NCBI RefSeq assembly: GCF_023156385.1
Contig: NZ_JAKZAK010000033.1
Span: forward strand, 1-53,317
Length of the DNA stretch: 53,317 bases
Direction of reading: 5' to 3'
DNA from: Marinobacter xestospongiae
GTDB taxonomy: Bacteria > Pseudomonadota > Gammaproteobacteria > Pseudomonadales > Oleiphilaceae
Numbering within the stretch: position 1 is the stretch's first letter; every line of letters begins with the position of its first letter. Made by a program: the position numbers and the translations under genes. This document shows, piece after piece, positions 15,943 to 23,734 of the stretch. The notes beneath the pieces were generated by a model that made no database searches, was not told where the DNA came from, and worked only from the letters and a program-made list of their open reading frames with translations.

Positions 15943-16947
15943 ATGGGGCTGCTGGTCGATGGACAATGGCAGGATCGCTGGTACGACACCGAAAAAACCG
16001 GCGGCCGCTTCGAGCGTGAGCAGGCCCGTTTCCGTCATTGGGTAACCGCGGACGGTCACGCCGGGCCGGCGGGGGACGCCGGCTTCAAGGCTGAGTCCGG
16101 GCGTTACCATCTCTATGTGTCGATGGCGTGTCCGTGGGCCCATCGTACCCTGATCTTCCGCCAGCTCAAGGGACTGGCGCCCCACATCTCGGTATCGGTG
16201 GTGCACCCGGACATGCTGGAAAACGGCTGGCAGTTCCAGCCGCGTGACCCGTCTCATCAGGATCATCTCTATGGTGCCCGCTACATGCACCAGATCTACA
16301 CCCGGGCCGCCTCGGACTACACCGGCAGAGTGACGGTGCCGGTGCTTTGGGATCGTCAGCAAGAGACCATCGTCAGCAATGAATCGGCGGAGATTATCCG
16401 CATGCTGAACAGCGCCTTCGATGGTCTTGAGGGTGTGCGTGAGGACCTGGATTTCTACCCAGAGTCATTGCGGGCGGAAATCGATGCGGTAAATGAGCAG
16501 GTCTATCACGCGGTGAATAATGGCGTATACAGGGCTGGCTTTGCCACCACCCAGGCGGCCTACGAACAGGCGTTCAGTGCCCTGTTCGAGACCCTGGATA
16601 AGCTGGACCGGAGGCTATCAGCCCAGCGTTATCTGGTGGGAAACCGGCTCACCGAGGCGGACTGGCGACTGTTTACTACGTTGGTGCGGTTTGACCCGGT
16701 ATATGTCGGCCACTTCAAATGCAACCGTCAGCGAATTGCCGACTATCCCCAGTTGTCAGGCTATCTGCGGGACCTGTACCAAGTGCCGGGTGTGGCGGAG
16801 ACGGTGGACCTGGCGCAGATCAAGCGACACTACTATGTCAGTCAGCGCACCATCAATCCGACCCAGGTGGTGCCGCTTGGACCGGCGGTCGACTTGCGCA
16901 CCCTGCACGGTCGGCGAGCCCTGGGCCCGGATTTCCCGGCACGCTGA
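15943..16947 (+). CDS. yqjG: Glutathionyl-hydroquinone reductase (YqjG/Xi-class GST)
   Basis: This enzyme reduces glutathionyl-(hydro)quinones to hydroquinones, recycling quinone conjugates formed during oxidative or aromatic stress. The 334-residue product has the Xi-class layout: an extended N terminus, a thioredoxin-like domain with C63 in the CPWAHR motif, and a helical GST C-terminal domain containing NEQVYHAVNNGVYRAGFA. ATG 15943 is chosen because of a near-perfect AGGAGG at 15930-15935; an upstream in-frame GTG at 15919 is less likely. It ends 43 bp from convergent ispB, with no obvious terminator between. Confidence 0.93.
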   Translation: MGLLVDGQWQDRWYDTEKTGGRFEREQARFRHWVTADGHAGPAGDAGFKAESGRYHLYVSMACPWAHRTLIFRQLKGLAPHISVSVVHPDMLENGWQFQPRDPSHQDHLYGARYMHQIYTRAASDYTGRVTVPVLWDRQQETIVSNESAEIIRMLNSAFDGLEGVREDLDFYPESLRAEIDAVNEQVYHAVNNGVYRAGFATTQAAYEQAFSALFETLDKLDRRLSAQRYLVGNRLTEADWRLFTTLVRFDPVYVGHFKCNRQRIADYPQLSGYLRDLYQVPGVAETVDLAQIKRHYYVSQRTINPTQVVPLGPAVDLRTLHGRRALGPDFPAR

Positions 16948-16990
16948 GCGGACCGACCGCGGATGGTGCTGGCGAGAAAAGTGCCCGCGA

Positions 16991-17974
16991 TCAGCTGACC
17001 CGGGCGACGGCGATGTCGGTCAGCAGCAGCAGCGCTTCGCGATGGGGGGTGTCCGGCAGCTGGGCCAGGCAGGCACGGGCGCTGTCAGCCTCCTGGCGGG
17101 CCCTGTCCATGGTGTACTCCAGCGCTCCGGAGTCGTTCACCAGACCGAGGATCGTGGGCAGATCGTCGAGACCGCCCTTGCGGATTGCCTGGCGAATCAA
17201 CTGCCGGCCCTCATCGCTGGTATTGGCCATGGCGTGAATCAGTGGCAGCGTTGGTTTTCCCTCGGCCAGGTCATCGCCGACGTTCTTGCCCATGGCTTCG
17301 GCGTCACCGCGGTAGTCCAGCACATCATCCACCAGCTGGAATGCCAGCCCCAGATGCTTGCCGTAGTCACGCAGCGCAGTCTCCTGTTCGGTGGCGGCTC
17401 CGGCCAGCAGAGCGCCGCTGTGGGAGGCGGCTTCAAACAGCATGGCGGTCTTATTATGGATTACCTCCATGTACTGCGCCTCACTGACATCCGGGTTCTT
17501 GACGTTCATCAGCTGCAGAACCTCGCCTTCGGCGATCACGGCCGTGGCGTGGGACAGTACGTCCATGATCGGCAGGCTCTTGAGTTCCACCATCATCTCG
17601 AAGGCACGGGCATAGAGGAAATCCCCTACCAGGACGCTGGGGGCGTTACCCCATTTGGCGTTGGCGGTGGAGCGGCCGCGACGAAGGTCGGAGGTGTCCA
17701 CCACATCGTCATGGAGCAGGGTGGCGGTGTGGAGAAACTCGATCACCGCCGCCAGCTTGAGGTGATCCTGCCGGTCGTAACCCAGCGCCCGGGACGACAG
17801 CAGCACCAGCAGTGGCCGCAGCCGTTTGCCGCCGCTCTCGATGATGTACTGGGCGATCTTCTCCACCAGCGGTACGTCCGACGACAGCCGGCGGAGAATG
17901 AGATCATTGACGTCACTGAAGTCGTCGGCGACGGTGTCGTAAATTCTCTGGGCTGTCATGGGACTGGTTTCCAT
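16991..17974 (-). CDS. ispB: Polyprenyl (octaprenyl) diphosphate synthase
   Basis: IspB extends farnesyl diphosphate with isopentenyl diphosphate to make the ubiquinone side chain. The 327-residue product has GGKRLRPLL near 48-56, the first aspartate-rich motif DDVVD at 89-93 and the second (DDVLD) near 215. It is close throughout to E. coli IspB as I recall it. An alternative ATG at 17959 would shorten it by five residues; neither start has a strong ribosome site. It is divergent from rplU, as is common in gammaproteobacteria. Confidence 0.94.
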   Translation of the reverse strand: METSPMTAQRIYDTVADDFSDVNDLILRRLSSDVPLVEKIAQYIIESGGKRLRPLLVLLSSRALGYDRQDHLKLAAVIEFLHTATLLHDDVVDTSDLRRGRSTANAKWGNAPSVLVGDFLYARAFEMMVELKSLPIMDVLSHATAVIAEGEVLQLMNVKNPDVSEAQYMEVIHNKTAMLFEAASHSGALLAGAATEQETALRDYGKHLGLAFQLVDDVLDYRGDAEAMGKNVGDDLAEGKPTLPLIHAMANTSDEGRQLIRQAIRKGGLDDLPTILGLVNDSGALEYTMDRARQEADSARACLAQLPDTPHREALLLLTDIAVARVS

Positions 17975-18035
17975 CTGATTGGTGAGCTACATGCCCGGTG
18001 AACATGGTTGGCAAGAAAGCGGGCAGGACGCCGCA

Positions 18036-18064
18036 ATGCTAGGTATTGGCGGGGTGGGTGTCAA
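18036..18064 (-). promoter_or_regulatory. ispB promoter
   Basis: On the minus strand, a perfect TTGACA (complement of 18059-18064) is followed after 17 bases by TAGCAT (complement of 18036-18041). It lies about 60 bases upstream of the ispB start. This is one of the best sigma-70 promoter matches in the window. Confidence 0.7.
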
Positions 18065-18168
18065 CTTGGGCCGAGGCCGGCCATTGCGCCGCTGGCGGCG
18101 GTTCGGCCCGGCCGGCTGGAGACCCTGGCCGGGGGATGACAGTCACGGCGTTTAACGGCCAAATATGC

Positions 18169-18197
18169 TTGTATTGTGCGGTGGCTTTTCGTACAAT
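18169..18197 (+). promoter_or_regulatory. rplU-rpmA promoter
   Basis: TTGTAT (18169-18174), a 17-base spacer and TACAAT (18192-18197) are followed by a G+C-rich start region (TCGCGCCCC), typical of growth-rate-controlled ribosomal promoters. This and the leader fill most of the 333-base gap between ispB and rplU. Confidence 0.65.
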
Positions 18198-18211
18198 CTC
18201 GCGCCCCAACT

Positions 18212-18288
18212 CATCCCAACCTGCGCTCCCTGCTATAGGGTTGCCAAAGCGCTTCCCTTAGAACCAGGTGGATAAGAGCAGGGATGGG
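18212..18288 (+). promoter_or_regulatory. Structured leader of the L21-L27 mRNA
   Basis: TCCCTGCT (18227-18234) pairs perfectly with AGCAGGGA (18277-18284), enclosing the palindrome AAGCGCTT (18247-18254). CATCCC (18212-18217) can instead pair with GGGATG (18281-18286), giving two competing folds. The ribosome site GCGGAG (18295-18300) stays outside. A ribosomal-protein autoregulatory leader is possible but unproven. Confidence 0.4.
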
Positions 18289-18307
18289 TATACAGCGGAG
18301 ATCATCC

Positions 18308-18619
18308 ATGTACGCAGTAATTGTTAGCGGTGGCAAGCAGCACCGTGTGAAAGAAGGCGAAACCCTGAAGCTGGAAAAGCTGGAAGTTGAAACCGGCGGT
18401 ACGGTCGAGTTTGATCGTGTTCTGCTGGTTGCCGACGGCGACAATGTTCAGGTGGGTGCGCCGGTGGTTGATGGCGCCAAGGTGACTGCCGAGGTTGTCA
18501 GTCACGGTCGCCACGACAAGGTTCAGATCATCAAGTTCCGTCGTCGTAAGCACCACATGAAGCGTCAGGGCCACCGTCAGTGGTTTACTGAAGTCAAGAT
18601 CACAGGCATCAAAGGTTAA
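18308..18619 (+). CDS. rplU: 50S ribosomal protein L21
   Basis: L21 binds 23S rRNA near L20 in the large subunit. The 103-residue product is full length, starting MYAVIVSGGKQHRVKEGE and ending in the basic segment KFRRRKHHMKRQGHRQ. The ATG at 18308 has GCGGAG upstream; an in-frame ATG at 18284 would add eight residues not found in the family. The rpmA gene follows at 48 bp. Confidence 0.97.
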   Translation: MYAVIVSGGKQHRVKEGETLKLEKLEVETGGTVEFDRVLLVADGDNVQVGAPVVDGAKVTAEVVSHGRHDKVQIIKFRRRKHHMKRQGHRQWFTEVKITGIKG

Positions 18620-18667
18620 TCGTTAAGGCCTACGGCTCTTAACTGACCTGGACACAGGAGGCTTACA

Positions 18668-18928
18668 ATGGCTCACAAGAAGGCAGCAGGTAGTACCCGT
18701 AACGGTCGCGATTCCGAGTCGAAACGACTTGGTGTCAAGCGCTTTGGTGGTGAAGCTGTTTCTGCAGGCAGCATCATCGTTCGTCAGCGTGGCACCCGTT
18801 TCCACGCCGGCAGCAACGTTGGCCTGGGCAAAGACCACACCCTGTTCGCGAAAGCGGACGGTCAGGTCAAGTTCGAAACCAAGGGTCCGCAGAACCGCAA
18901 GTTCGTGAGCATCGTTCCGGCTGCGTAA
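18668..18928 (+). CDS. rpmA: 50S ribosomal protein L27
   Basis: L27 reaches with its N terminus toward the peptidyl transferase centre. The 86-residue product begins MAHKKAAGSTRNGRDSESKR, the gammaproteobacterial form without a cleaved leader, and carries the GGEAVSAGSIIVRQRGT core. AGGAGG lies just upstream (18656-18661). It is cotranscribed with rplU and closed by a terminator before obgE. Confidence 0.97.
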   Translation: MAHKKAAGSTRNGRDSESKRLGVKRFGGEAVSAGSIIVRQRGTRFHAGSNVGLGKDHTLFAKADGQVKFETKGPQNRKFVSIVPAA

Positions 18929-18996
18929 GCAGCGGCGATCTCAGGTTCTGTCGAACCGTGAGTCGCTTTGGTAGCATGGCTATCAGAGTGATTCGG

Positions 18997-19034
18997 AGCC
19001 CCGCATTGCTTCTTTGAGGCTGCGGGGCTTTTTA
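18997..19034 (+). terminator. Terminator after rpmA
   Basis: AGCCCCGCA (18997-19005) pairs perfectly with TGCGGGGCT (19021-19029) around a 15-base loop and is followed by TTTTTA. It separates rplU-rpmA from obgE, so obgE depends on read-through or on a promoter I could not identify. Confidence 0.85.
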
Positions 19035-19066
19035 GTTTGTGCGCCACTGGCGCCGAGGGTTAGGTC

Positions 19067-20266
19067 ATGAAGTTTGTAGATGAAGCCACCATCATCGTGG
19101 AGGCTGGCAAGGGCGGTCACGGCTGTCTCAGTTTCCGGCGGGAAAAGTACGTCCCCAAGGGTGGTCCCGATGGTGGCGACGGCGGCGATGGTGGTTCGGT
19201 GTATCTGGAGGCTGATGACGCCCTCAATACCCTGATCGACTACCGTTTCCAGCGTAAATACAAGGCCCAGAACGGTGAGCCCGGTGCTGGCCGTAACTGC
19301 TCCGGCAGCAAGGGCGAGGACATGGTGTTGCCGGTGCCGGTGGGGACCACGGTGGTGGATATGGATACCCATGAGGTGCTGGGTGATCTGACCCGGGCCG
19401 GTGAGCGTCTGAAGGTGGCTCAGGGTGGTTTTCACGGATTGGGCAACACCCGCTTCAAGTCCTCGGTGAACCGGGCGCCCCGGCAAACCACGCCGGGCAG
19501 TGAGGGCGAGGCCCGTAACCTGCGCCTGGAGTTGAAAGTGCTGGCGGATGTAGGGTTGCTGGGTATGCCCAATGCCGGCAAATCCACGTTCATCCGCTCG
19601 GTGTCTGCGGCGCGTCCGAAAGTGGCCAACTACCCATTCACGACCCTGGTGCCGAATCTCGGTGTGGTCAGCGTTCAGGCGCATCAGAGTTTTGTGATTG
19701 CCGATATCCCCGGTTTGATCGAGGGCGCGGCCGAGGGCGCGGGTCTGGGTATTCGTTTCCTGAAGCATCTGGTGCGGACGAGACTGCTGCTGCATCTGGT
19801 GGATGTGGCGCCTTACGATGGCTCATCTCCGGCAGAGAGTGTTCAGGCGATTGCCGCAGAGCTGGAAAAATTCAGCGAAACCCTGTCGAACCGTGAGCGC
19901 TGGCTGGTGCTCAACAAGGTCGACATGGTGGCTGAGGAGGATCGCGAGGCCCACTGTCAGGCAATCATTGACGAGCTGGGCTGGCAGGGACCGGTGTTCC
20001 GGATCTCGGCGTTGAGCGGCGAGGGCACCAAGCCGCTGACTCAGGCGGTGATGCGCTGGATCGAGGCACGGGCGGAAGAGGAGTCCCAGAATCCGGAGGT
20101 TGCGGAGCAGGAGCGTCAGCGCCGGGCGCAGATGGATGAAGAGGCTCGCGCCAGGATAGAAGCCGAGCGGGCAGCCCGCCGGGCGGCCAGAAAGAACGAT
20201 GACGATGATGACGACGACTTTGACGACGACGATTACGACGTTGAAGTGGTGTATGCGCCGGAGTAA
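19067..20266 (+). CDS. obgE: Obg-family GTPase ObgE/CgtA
   Basis: ObgE is an essential GTPase that binds the 50S subunit and links ribosome assembly to ppGpp and replication control. The 399-residue product has the glycine-rich Obg domain (residues 1-158), the G domain with Walker A GMPNAGKS near 166-173 and DIPGLIEGA, and a long charged C-terminal tail ending in a run of aspartates (DNA near 20196-20240). The tail is the variable part of the family. The gene is followed by proB at 11 bp. Confidence 0.96.
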   Translation: MKFVDEATIIVEAGKGGHGCLSFRREKYVPKGGPDGGDGGDGGSVYLEADDALNTLIDYRFQRKYKAQNGEPGAGRNCSGSKGEDMVLPVPVGTTVVDMDTHEVLGDLTRAGERLKVAQGGFHGLGNTRFKSSVNRAPRQTTPGSEGEARNLRLELKVLADVGLLGMPNAGKSTFIRSVSAARPKVANYPFTTLVPNLGVVSVQAHQSFVIADIPGLIEGAAEGAGLGIRFLKHLVRTRLLLHLVDVAPYDGSSPAESVQAIAAELEKFSETLSNRERWLVLNKVDMVAEEDREAHCQAIIDELGWQGPVFRISALSGEGTKPLTQAVMRWIEARAEEESQNPEVAEQERQRRAQMDEEARARIEAERAARRAARKNDDDDDDDFDDDDYDVEVVYAPE

Positions 20267-20277
20267 ACCGTTTCACC

Positions 20278-21402
20278 ATGACTGAGCGTTCACAGATGTC
20301 CCGGGCCCGTCGCCTGGTGATCAAGATTGGGAGTGCCCTGCTGACCAACGACGGTAAAGGGCTGGATGTTGAGGCCCTTGCGCGCTGGGTGGACCAGGTG
20401 GCCGAGCTGATCGCTGCGGGCGTGGAGGTGGTGGTGGTGTCTTCCGGCTCGGTAGCCGAGGGCATGAGCCGGCTGGGTTGGAGTGCCCGTCCGCAGCAGC
20501 TGCACGAGTTGCAGGCCGCGGCGGCGGTTGGTCAGATGGGGCTGGTGCAGACCTGGGAGGCGCAGTTCCGTCGCCATGGTCGTCACGCCGCCCAGGTTCT
20601 GCTGACCCATGACGACCTGTCGGATCGCAAGCGGTACCTGAACGCGCGCAGCACGCTGCGGGCGTTGCTGGATTTTGGTGTAGTGCCAATCGTCAACGAG
20701 AACGATACCGTGGTGACCGATGAGATCCGTTTCGGCGACAACGACACCTTGGGTGCGTTGGTGGCGAACCTGGTGGAGGCGGATGGGCTGATCATCCTCA
20801 CTGATCAGCAGGGTCTGTTTGATCGCGATCCCCGCAAGCATGCCGATGCCCGGCTGGTGTCCGAGCGACGCGCGGATGACCCGGAGCTGGACGCGATGGC
20901 GGCTGGCGGCGCGGGCGTGCTTGGTCGGGGCGGTATGCAGACCAAGGTGCGGGCGGCGCGGCTGGCGGCGCGTTCCGGGGCGTTTACGGTGATCGTCGGT
21001 GGTCGCATTGACGGTGTGGTGTCGCGACTGGCGGCGGGCGAGTCGCTGGGCACGTTGTTGTTGCCGGAGCAGGGGCGGTTGGCGGCCAGAAAGCAGTGGT
21101 TGGCCAGCCATCTCAAGACTCGCGGGCAGCTGATTCTGGATGATGGCGCGGTGCAGGTCTTGTGCCGCGGCGGGCGCAGTCTGTTGCCGGTTGGTGTGCG
21201 AGGCGTGTCAGGGCGTTTTCGTCGTGGTGAGATGGTGTCCTGCGTCAGTGAGAGTGGGCAGGAAGTGGCGCGCGGACTGATCAACTACGATGCTGATGAG
21301 GCTCGGGCCATTGCTGGTCGCTCCAGCGACCGGATTGCTGATGTGCTGGGCTACATCTCTGACGAGGAGATGATTCATCGGGACAATATGGTGATCGTGT
21401 AG
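20278..21402 (+). CDS. proB: Glutamate 5-kinase
   Basis: ProB phosphorylates glutamate in the first step of proline synthesis and is normally feedback-inhibited by proline. The 374-residue product has the amino-acid-kinase domain (VIKIGSALLTNDGKGL, VSSGSVAEGM, VNENDTVVTDEIRFGDNDTL) and a C-terminal PUA domain (about residues 280-370). It follows obgE, as in Pseudomonas. ProA is not in this window. A bidirectional terminator separates it from convergent rpsT. Confidence 0.96.
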   Translation: MTERSQMSRARRLVIKIGSALLTNDGKGLDVEALARWVDQVAELIAAGVEVVVVSSGSVAEGMSRLGWSARPQQLHELQAAAAVGQMGLVQTWEAQFRRHGRHAAQVLLTHDDLSDRKRYLNARSTLRALLDFGVVPIVNENDTVVTDEIRFGDNDTLGALVANLVEADGLIILTDQQGLFDRDPRKHADARLVSERRADDPELDAMAAGGAGVLGRGGMQTKVRAARLAARSGAFTVIVGGRIDGVVSRLAAGESLGTLLLPEQGRLAARKQWLASHLKTRGQLILDDGAVQVLCRGGRSLLPVGVRGVSGRFRRGEMVSCVSESGQEVARGLINYDADEARAIAGRSSDRIADVLGYISDEEMIHRDNMVIV

Positions 21403-21455
21403 CGCTGGTGACCGTTGCGAGTGTGGTGTCGACCCGTCGTAGCGGTCTGGCGCCC

Positions 21456-21488
21456 ACAAAAAAACCGGCAGATGCCGGTTTTTTTGTG
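21456..21488. terminator. Bidirectional terminator between proB and rpsT
   Basis: The inverted repeat ACAAAAAAACCGGCA / TGCCGGTTTTTTTGT has A-runs on one side and T-runs on the other, so it can end transcription of proB on the plus strand and rpsT on the minus strand. Confidence 0.88.
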
Positions 21489-21503
21489 GGTGCTGAACGC
21501 GAA

Positions 21504-21770
21504 TCAGGCTTTCAGAGCCTTGACCTTGGCGTTCAGTCGAGCCTTGCTGCGGGCTACCTTGTTCTTGGCGAAGATGCCCTTGTTGACCATGCTGTCGATG
21601 ACCGGCTGGGCTTCCTTCAGGGCCGCCTGGGCGCCTTCGTAGCTGCCAGCTTCGATCTGGGCGTTTACTTTCTTGAGGTAGGTGCGCGCCATGGAACGCA
21701 GGCTGGCGTTGTGCTTGCGGTTCTTCTCGTTCTGACGAGCGCGCTTCTTGGCTTGTGGGGTATTTGCCAC
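21504..21770 (-). CDS. rpsT: 30S ribosomal protein S20
   Basis: S20 is a small basic helical protein that binds 16S rRNA. The 88-residue product starts ANTPQAKKRARQNEKNRKHN after the initiator and ends KARLNAKVKALKA. The only reasonable initiator is GTG at 21768-21770, with AGGAG about ten bases upstream; no in-frame ATG occurs nearby. E. coli rpsT also uses a non-AUG start (UUG), linked to its translational autoregulation, so the same logic may apply here. A strong promoter and a hairpin near the predicted 5' end lie upstream. Confidence 0.95.
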   Translation of the reverse strand: MANTPQAKKRARQNEKNRKHNASLRSMARTYLKKVNAQIEAGSYEGAQAALKEAQPVIDSMVNKGIFAKNKVARSKARLNAKVKALKA

Positions 21771-21843
21771 CGTGAAACTCCTGAAAATCGGTTGTTCGTT
21801 GCTGAAAACGATCGTGAATAGTGCGTGCGCGCCAAACCAACAG

Positions 21844-21864
21844 CGCGTCAAAATAAATGACGCG
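21844..21864. promoter_or_regulatory. 7-bp inverted repeat at the predicted start of the rpsT transcript
   Basis: CGCGTCA (21844-21850) and TGACGCG (21858-21864) form a perfect inverted repeat around an A+T spacer of seven bases. It overlaps the predicted +1 region of the rpsT promoter, so it is either an operator or a 5'-terminal mRNA hairpin. Confidence 0.45.
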
Positions 21865-21866
21865 GA

Positions 21867-21895
21867 ACTATGCCGCCAACGCCCCCAAAAGTCAA
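21867..21895 (-). promoter_or_regulatory. rpsT promoter
   Basis: On the minus strand, TTGACT (complement of 21890-21895), a 17-base spacer and CATAGT (complement of 21867-21872) lie about 95 bases before the GTG start. The spacing is ideal and the -35 differs from consensus at one base. Confidence 0.65.
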
Positions 21896-22029
21896 GGCTG
21901 ACGCCCGATTCACCGTGCGCCCGGGCGGTGCTGTGATAAACTCGCCGGCCACTGTGAACATGGGGTGCCAACAGCGATCCCGGAAGGAGGGCTGGTGAGC
22001 GGACCGGCGATGGCAAGAGAGGGCAGGCG

Positions 22030-23610
22030 ATGAGCGCCGATCAGGAGCATTCCAGTCAGGACAGGCAGCGCGCAGCGGCGCCGGGGTTGCTGCGATCCTC
22101 CGGCCTGGTCGGTATGATGACCATGCTGTCGCGGGTGTTGGGGCTGGTGCGGGACATGGTCATTGCCCGCTATTTTGGTGCCGGTACCGGGGCCGACGCT
22201 TTCTTTGTAGCGTTCAAGATTCCCAATTTCCTGCGCCGTCTGTTCGCCGAAGGCGCGTTTTCCCAGGCCTTCGTGCCGGTCCTGTCGTCCTATCGGGAAA
22301 CCCAGGACATCACCGAAGTTCGCCGCCTGGTCAATGCGGTGTCCGGTACCCTGGGACTGGTGCTGCTGGGCGTCACGCTGGTGGCGGTCATCGGCGCGCC
22401 TGCGCTGACGGCGGTGTTTGCGCCGGGGTTTCTGGACGAGCCGGTGAAGTTCAGCCTGGCCAGCGATATGCTGCGGATCACCTTTCCCTACCTGCTGCTG
22501 ATCTCGCTCACCGCCTTTGCCGGCGCCATCCTCAACAGCTACGACCGTTTTGCGATCCCTGCCTTCACCCCGGTACTGCTGAACCTGGCGATGATCTGCG
22601 CGGCGGTGTTTCTCTCGCCGGTGATGGAGACGCCCGTCCTGGCCCTGGCGTGGGGGGTGTTCATTGCCGGCGCCCTGCAGCTGTTCTTCCAGTTGCCGTT
22701 CCTGATGCGGTTGGGGTTGTTGCCACGACCGCGGGTCGACTACCGCCACGAAGGCGTGCGCCGGGTTCTGAAATTGATGGCGCCGGCCCTGTTTGGGGTA
22801 TCGGTCAGCCAGATCAATCTATTGCTGGATACGGTGCTGGCGTCATTGCTGCAGACCGGTTCGGTGTCCTGGCTGTACTACTCCGACCGGCTGTCGGAGC
22901 TGCCCTTGGGGGTGTTCGGCATTGCTATCGCGACGGTGATTCTGCCGAGCCTGTCCCGCAAGCATGCCGCGGCATCGGCGGACCAGTTTGCGGCCACGCT
23001 CGACTGGGCCGTGCGCGCGGTGTTGCTGATCGGGGCGCCTGCAGCTTTGGCGCTGGCGCTGTTGGCCGAGCCGCTGATCGCAACCCTGTTCCACTACGGT
23101 GAGGTGACCGACCGGGACGTGATGATGGCGGGGGCGAGTCTGCGCGCCTATGCCGCCGGGCTGCTGGCGTTCATGCTGATCAAGGTTCTGGCGCCCGGCT
23201 TTTTTGCCCGCCAGGATACCCGCACGCCGGTCAGGATCGGGGTGATTGCCATGGTGGCTAACATGGTGTTCAACCTGGCGCTGATTATGCCTATGGCTCA
23301 CGTCGGTCTGGCCCTGGCAACCTCCCTCTCAGCCTGGCTCAATGCCGGTCTGTTGTGGCGTGGCTTGAAACGGGAAGGGGGCTGGGTGAGCCAGCCAGGC
23401 TGGTGGCGCTTCGGTGCCCAGTTGCTGGTGGCCAATGGCGCGCTGGCGGTGCTGGTTCTTTACCTCAATCCATCGGTTTCGGAGTGGTTGGCGATGCCGG
23501 GACTGGCCCGTGCCGGTCAGATGGCGGTGCTGGTTGGGGCCGGGGTGGCAGTGTATTTTATTGCCCTCGCTCTGGCCGGGGTGCGGGTAAGGCATTTCCG
23601 CCACAGGTAA
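22030..23610 (+). CDS. murJ: Lipid II flippase MurJ
   Basis: MurJ is the essential MOP-superfamily membrane protein that flips lipid II across the inner membrane for peptidoglycan synthesis. The 526-residue product has a hydrophilic N terminus of about 20 residues followed by around 14 hydrophobic segments. It shows conserved motifs such as SRVLGLVRDMVIA and RRLFAEGAFSQAFVPV. It is divergent from rpsT, the order seen in Pseudomonas. An extended -10-like TGTGATAAA (21932-21940) may serve as its promoter. Confidence 0.95.
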   Translation: MSADQEHSSQDRQRAAAPGLLRSSGLVGMMTMLSRVLGLVRDMVIARYFGAGTGADAFFVAFKIPNFLRRLFAEGAFSQAFVPVLSSYRETQDITEVRRLVNAVSGTLGLVLLGVTLVAVIGAPALTAVFAPGFLDEPVKFSLASDMLRITFPYLLLISLTAFAGAILNSYDRFAIPAFTPVLLNLAMICAAVFLSPVMETPVLALAWGVFIAGALQLFFQLPFLMRLGLLPRPRVDYRHEGVRRVLKLMAPALFGVSVSQINLLLDTVLASLLQTGSVSWLYYSDRLSELPLGVFGIAIATVILPSLSRKHAAASADQFAATLDWAVRAVLLIGAPAALALALLAEPLIATLFHYGEVTDRDVMMAGASLRAYAAGLLAFMLIKVLAPGFFARQDTRTPVRIGVIAMVANMVFNLALIMPMAHVGLALATSLSAWLNAGLLWRGLKREGGWVSQPGWWRFGAQLLVANGALAVLVLYLNPSVSEWLAMPGLARAGQMAVLVGAGVAVYFIALALAGVRVRHFRHR

Positions 23611-23612
23611 GG

Positions 23613-23694
23613 TATAATCGCTCGTTTTATCGCCAGACAACTGGCCGGCTCCGAACCACTTTTTCCTGGGTGAGCGAGCACCGGCCGTCTGGCG
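23613..23694 (+). promoter_or_regulatory. ribF -10 box and nested stem at the transcript start
   Basis: A perfect TATAAT lies at 23613-23618, without a good -35. About 12 bases downstream begins a nested stem. CGCCAGAC (23631-23638) pairs with GTCTGGCG (23687-23694), and GGCCGG (23643-23648) pairs with CCGGCC (23681-23686), stacked on the 3' side with a 4-nt bulge on the 5' side and a 32-nt loop. It does not match the FMN riboswitch consensus as I know it. Confidence 0.45.
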
Positions 23695-23734
23695 GCGTTG
23701 AACACACCAAAACGTAGATGGGAGTAGGCATTTG

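Noticed and set aside
16520..18001. 493-codon plus-strand frame across yqjG and ispB
   Set aside because: It runs out of frame through the end of yqjG and antisense to ispB, and the translation is low-complexity and unlike any family.
23619..23734. FMN riboswitch before ribF
   Set aside because: It contains ACCGGCCG-like bases but not the ordered conserved helices of the RFN element.
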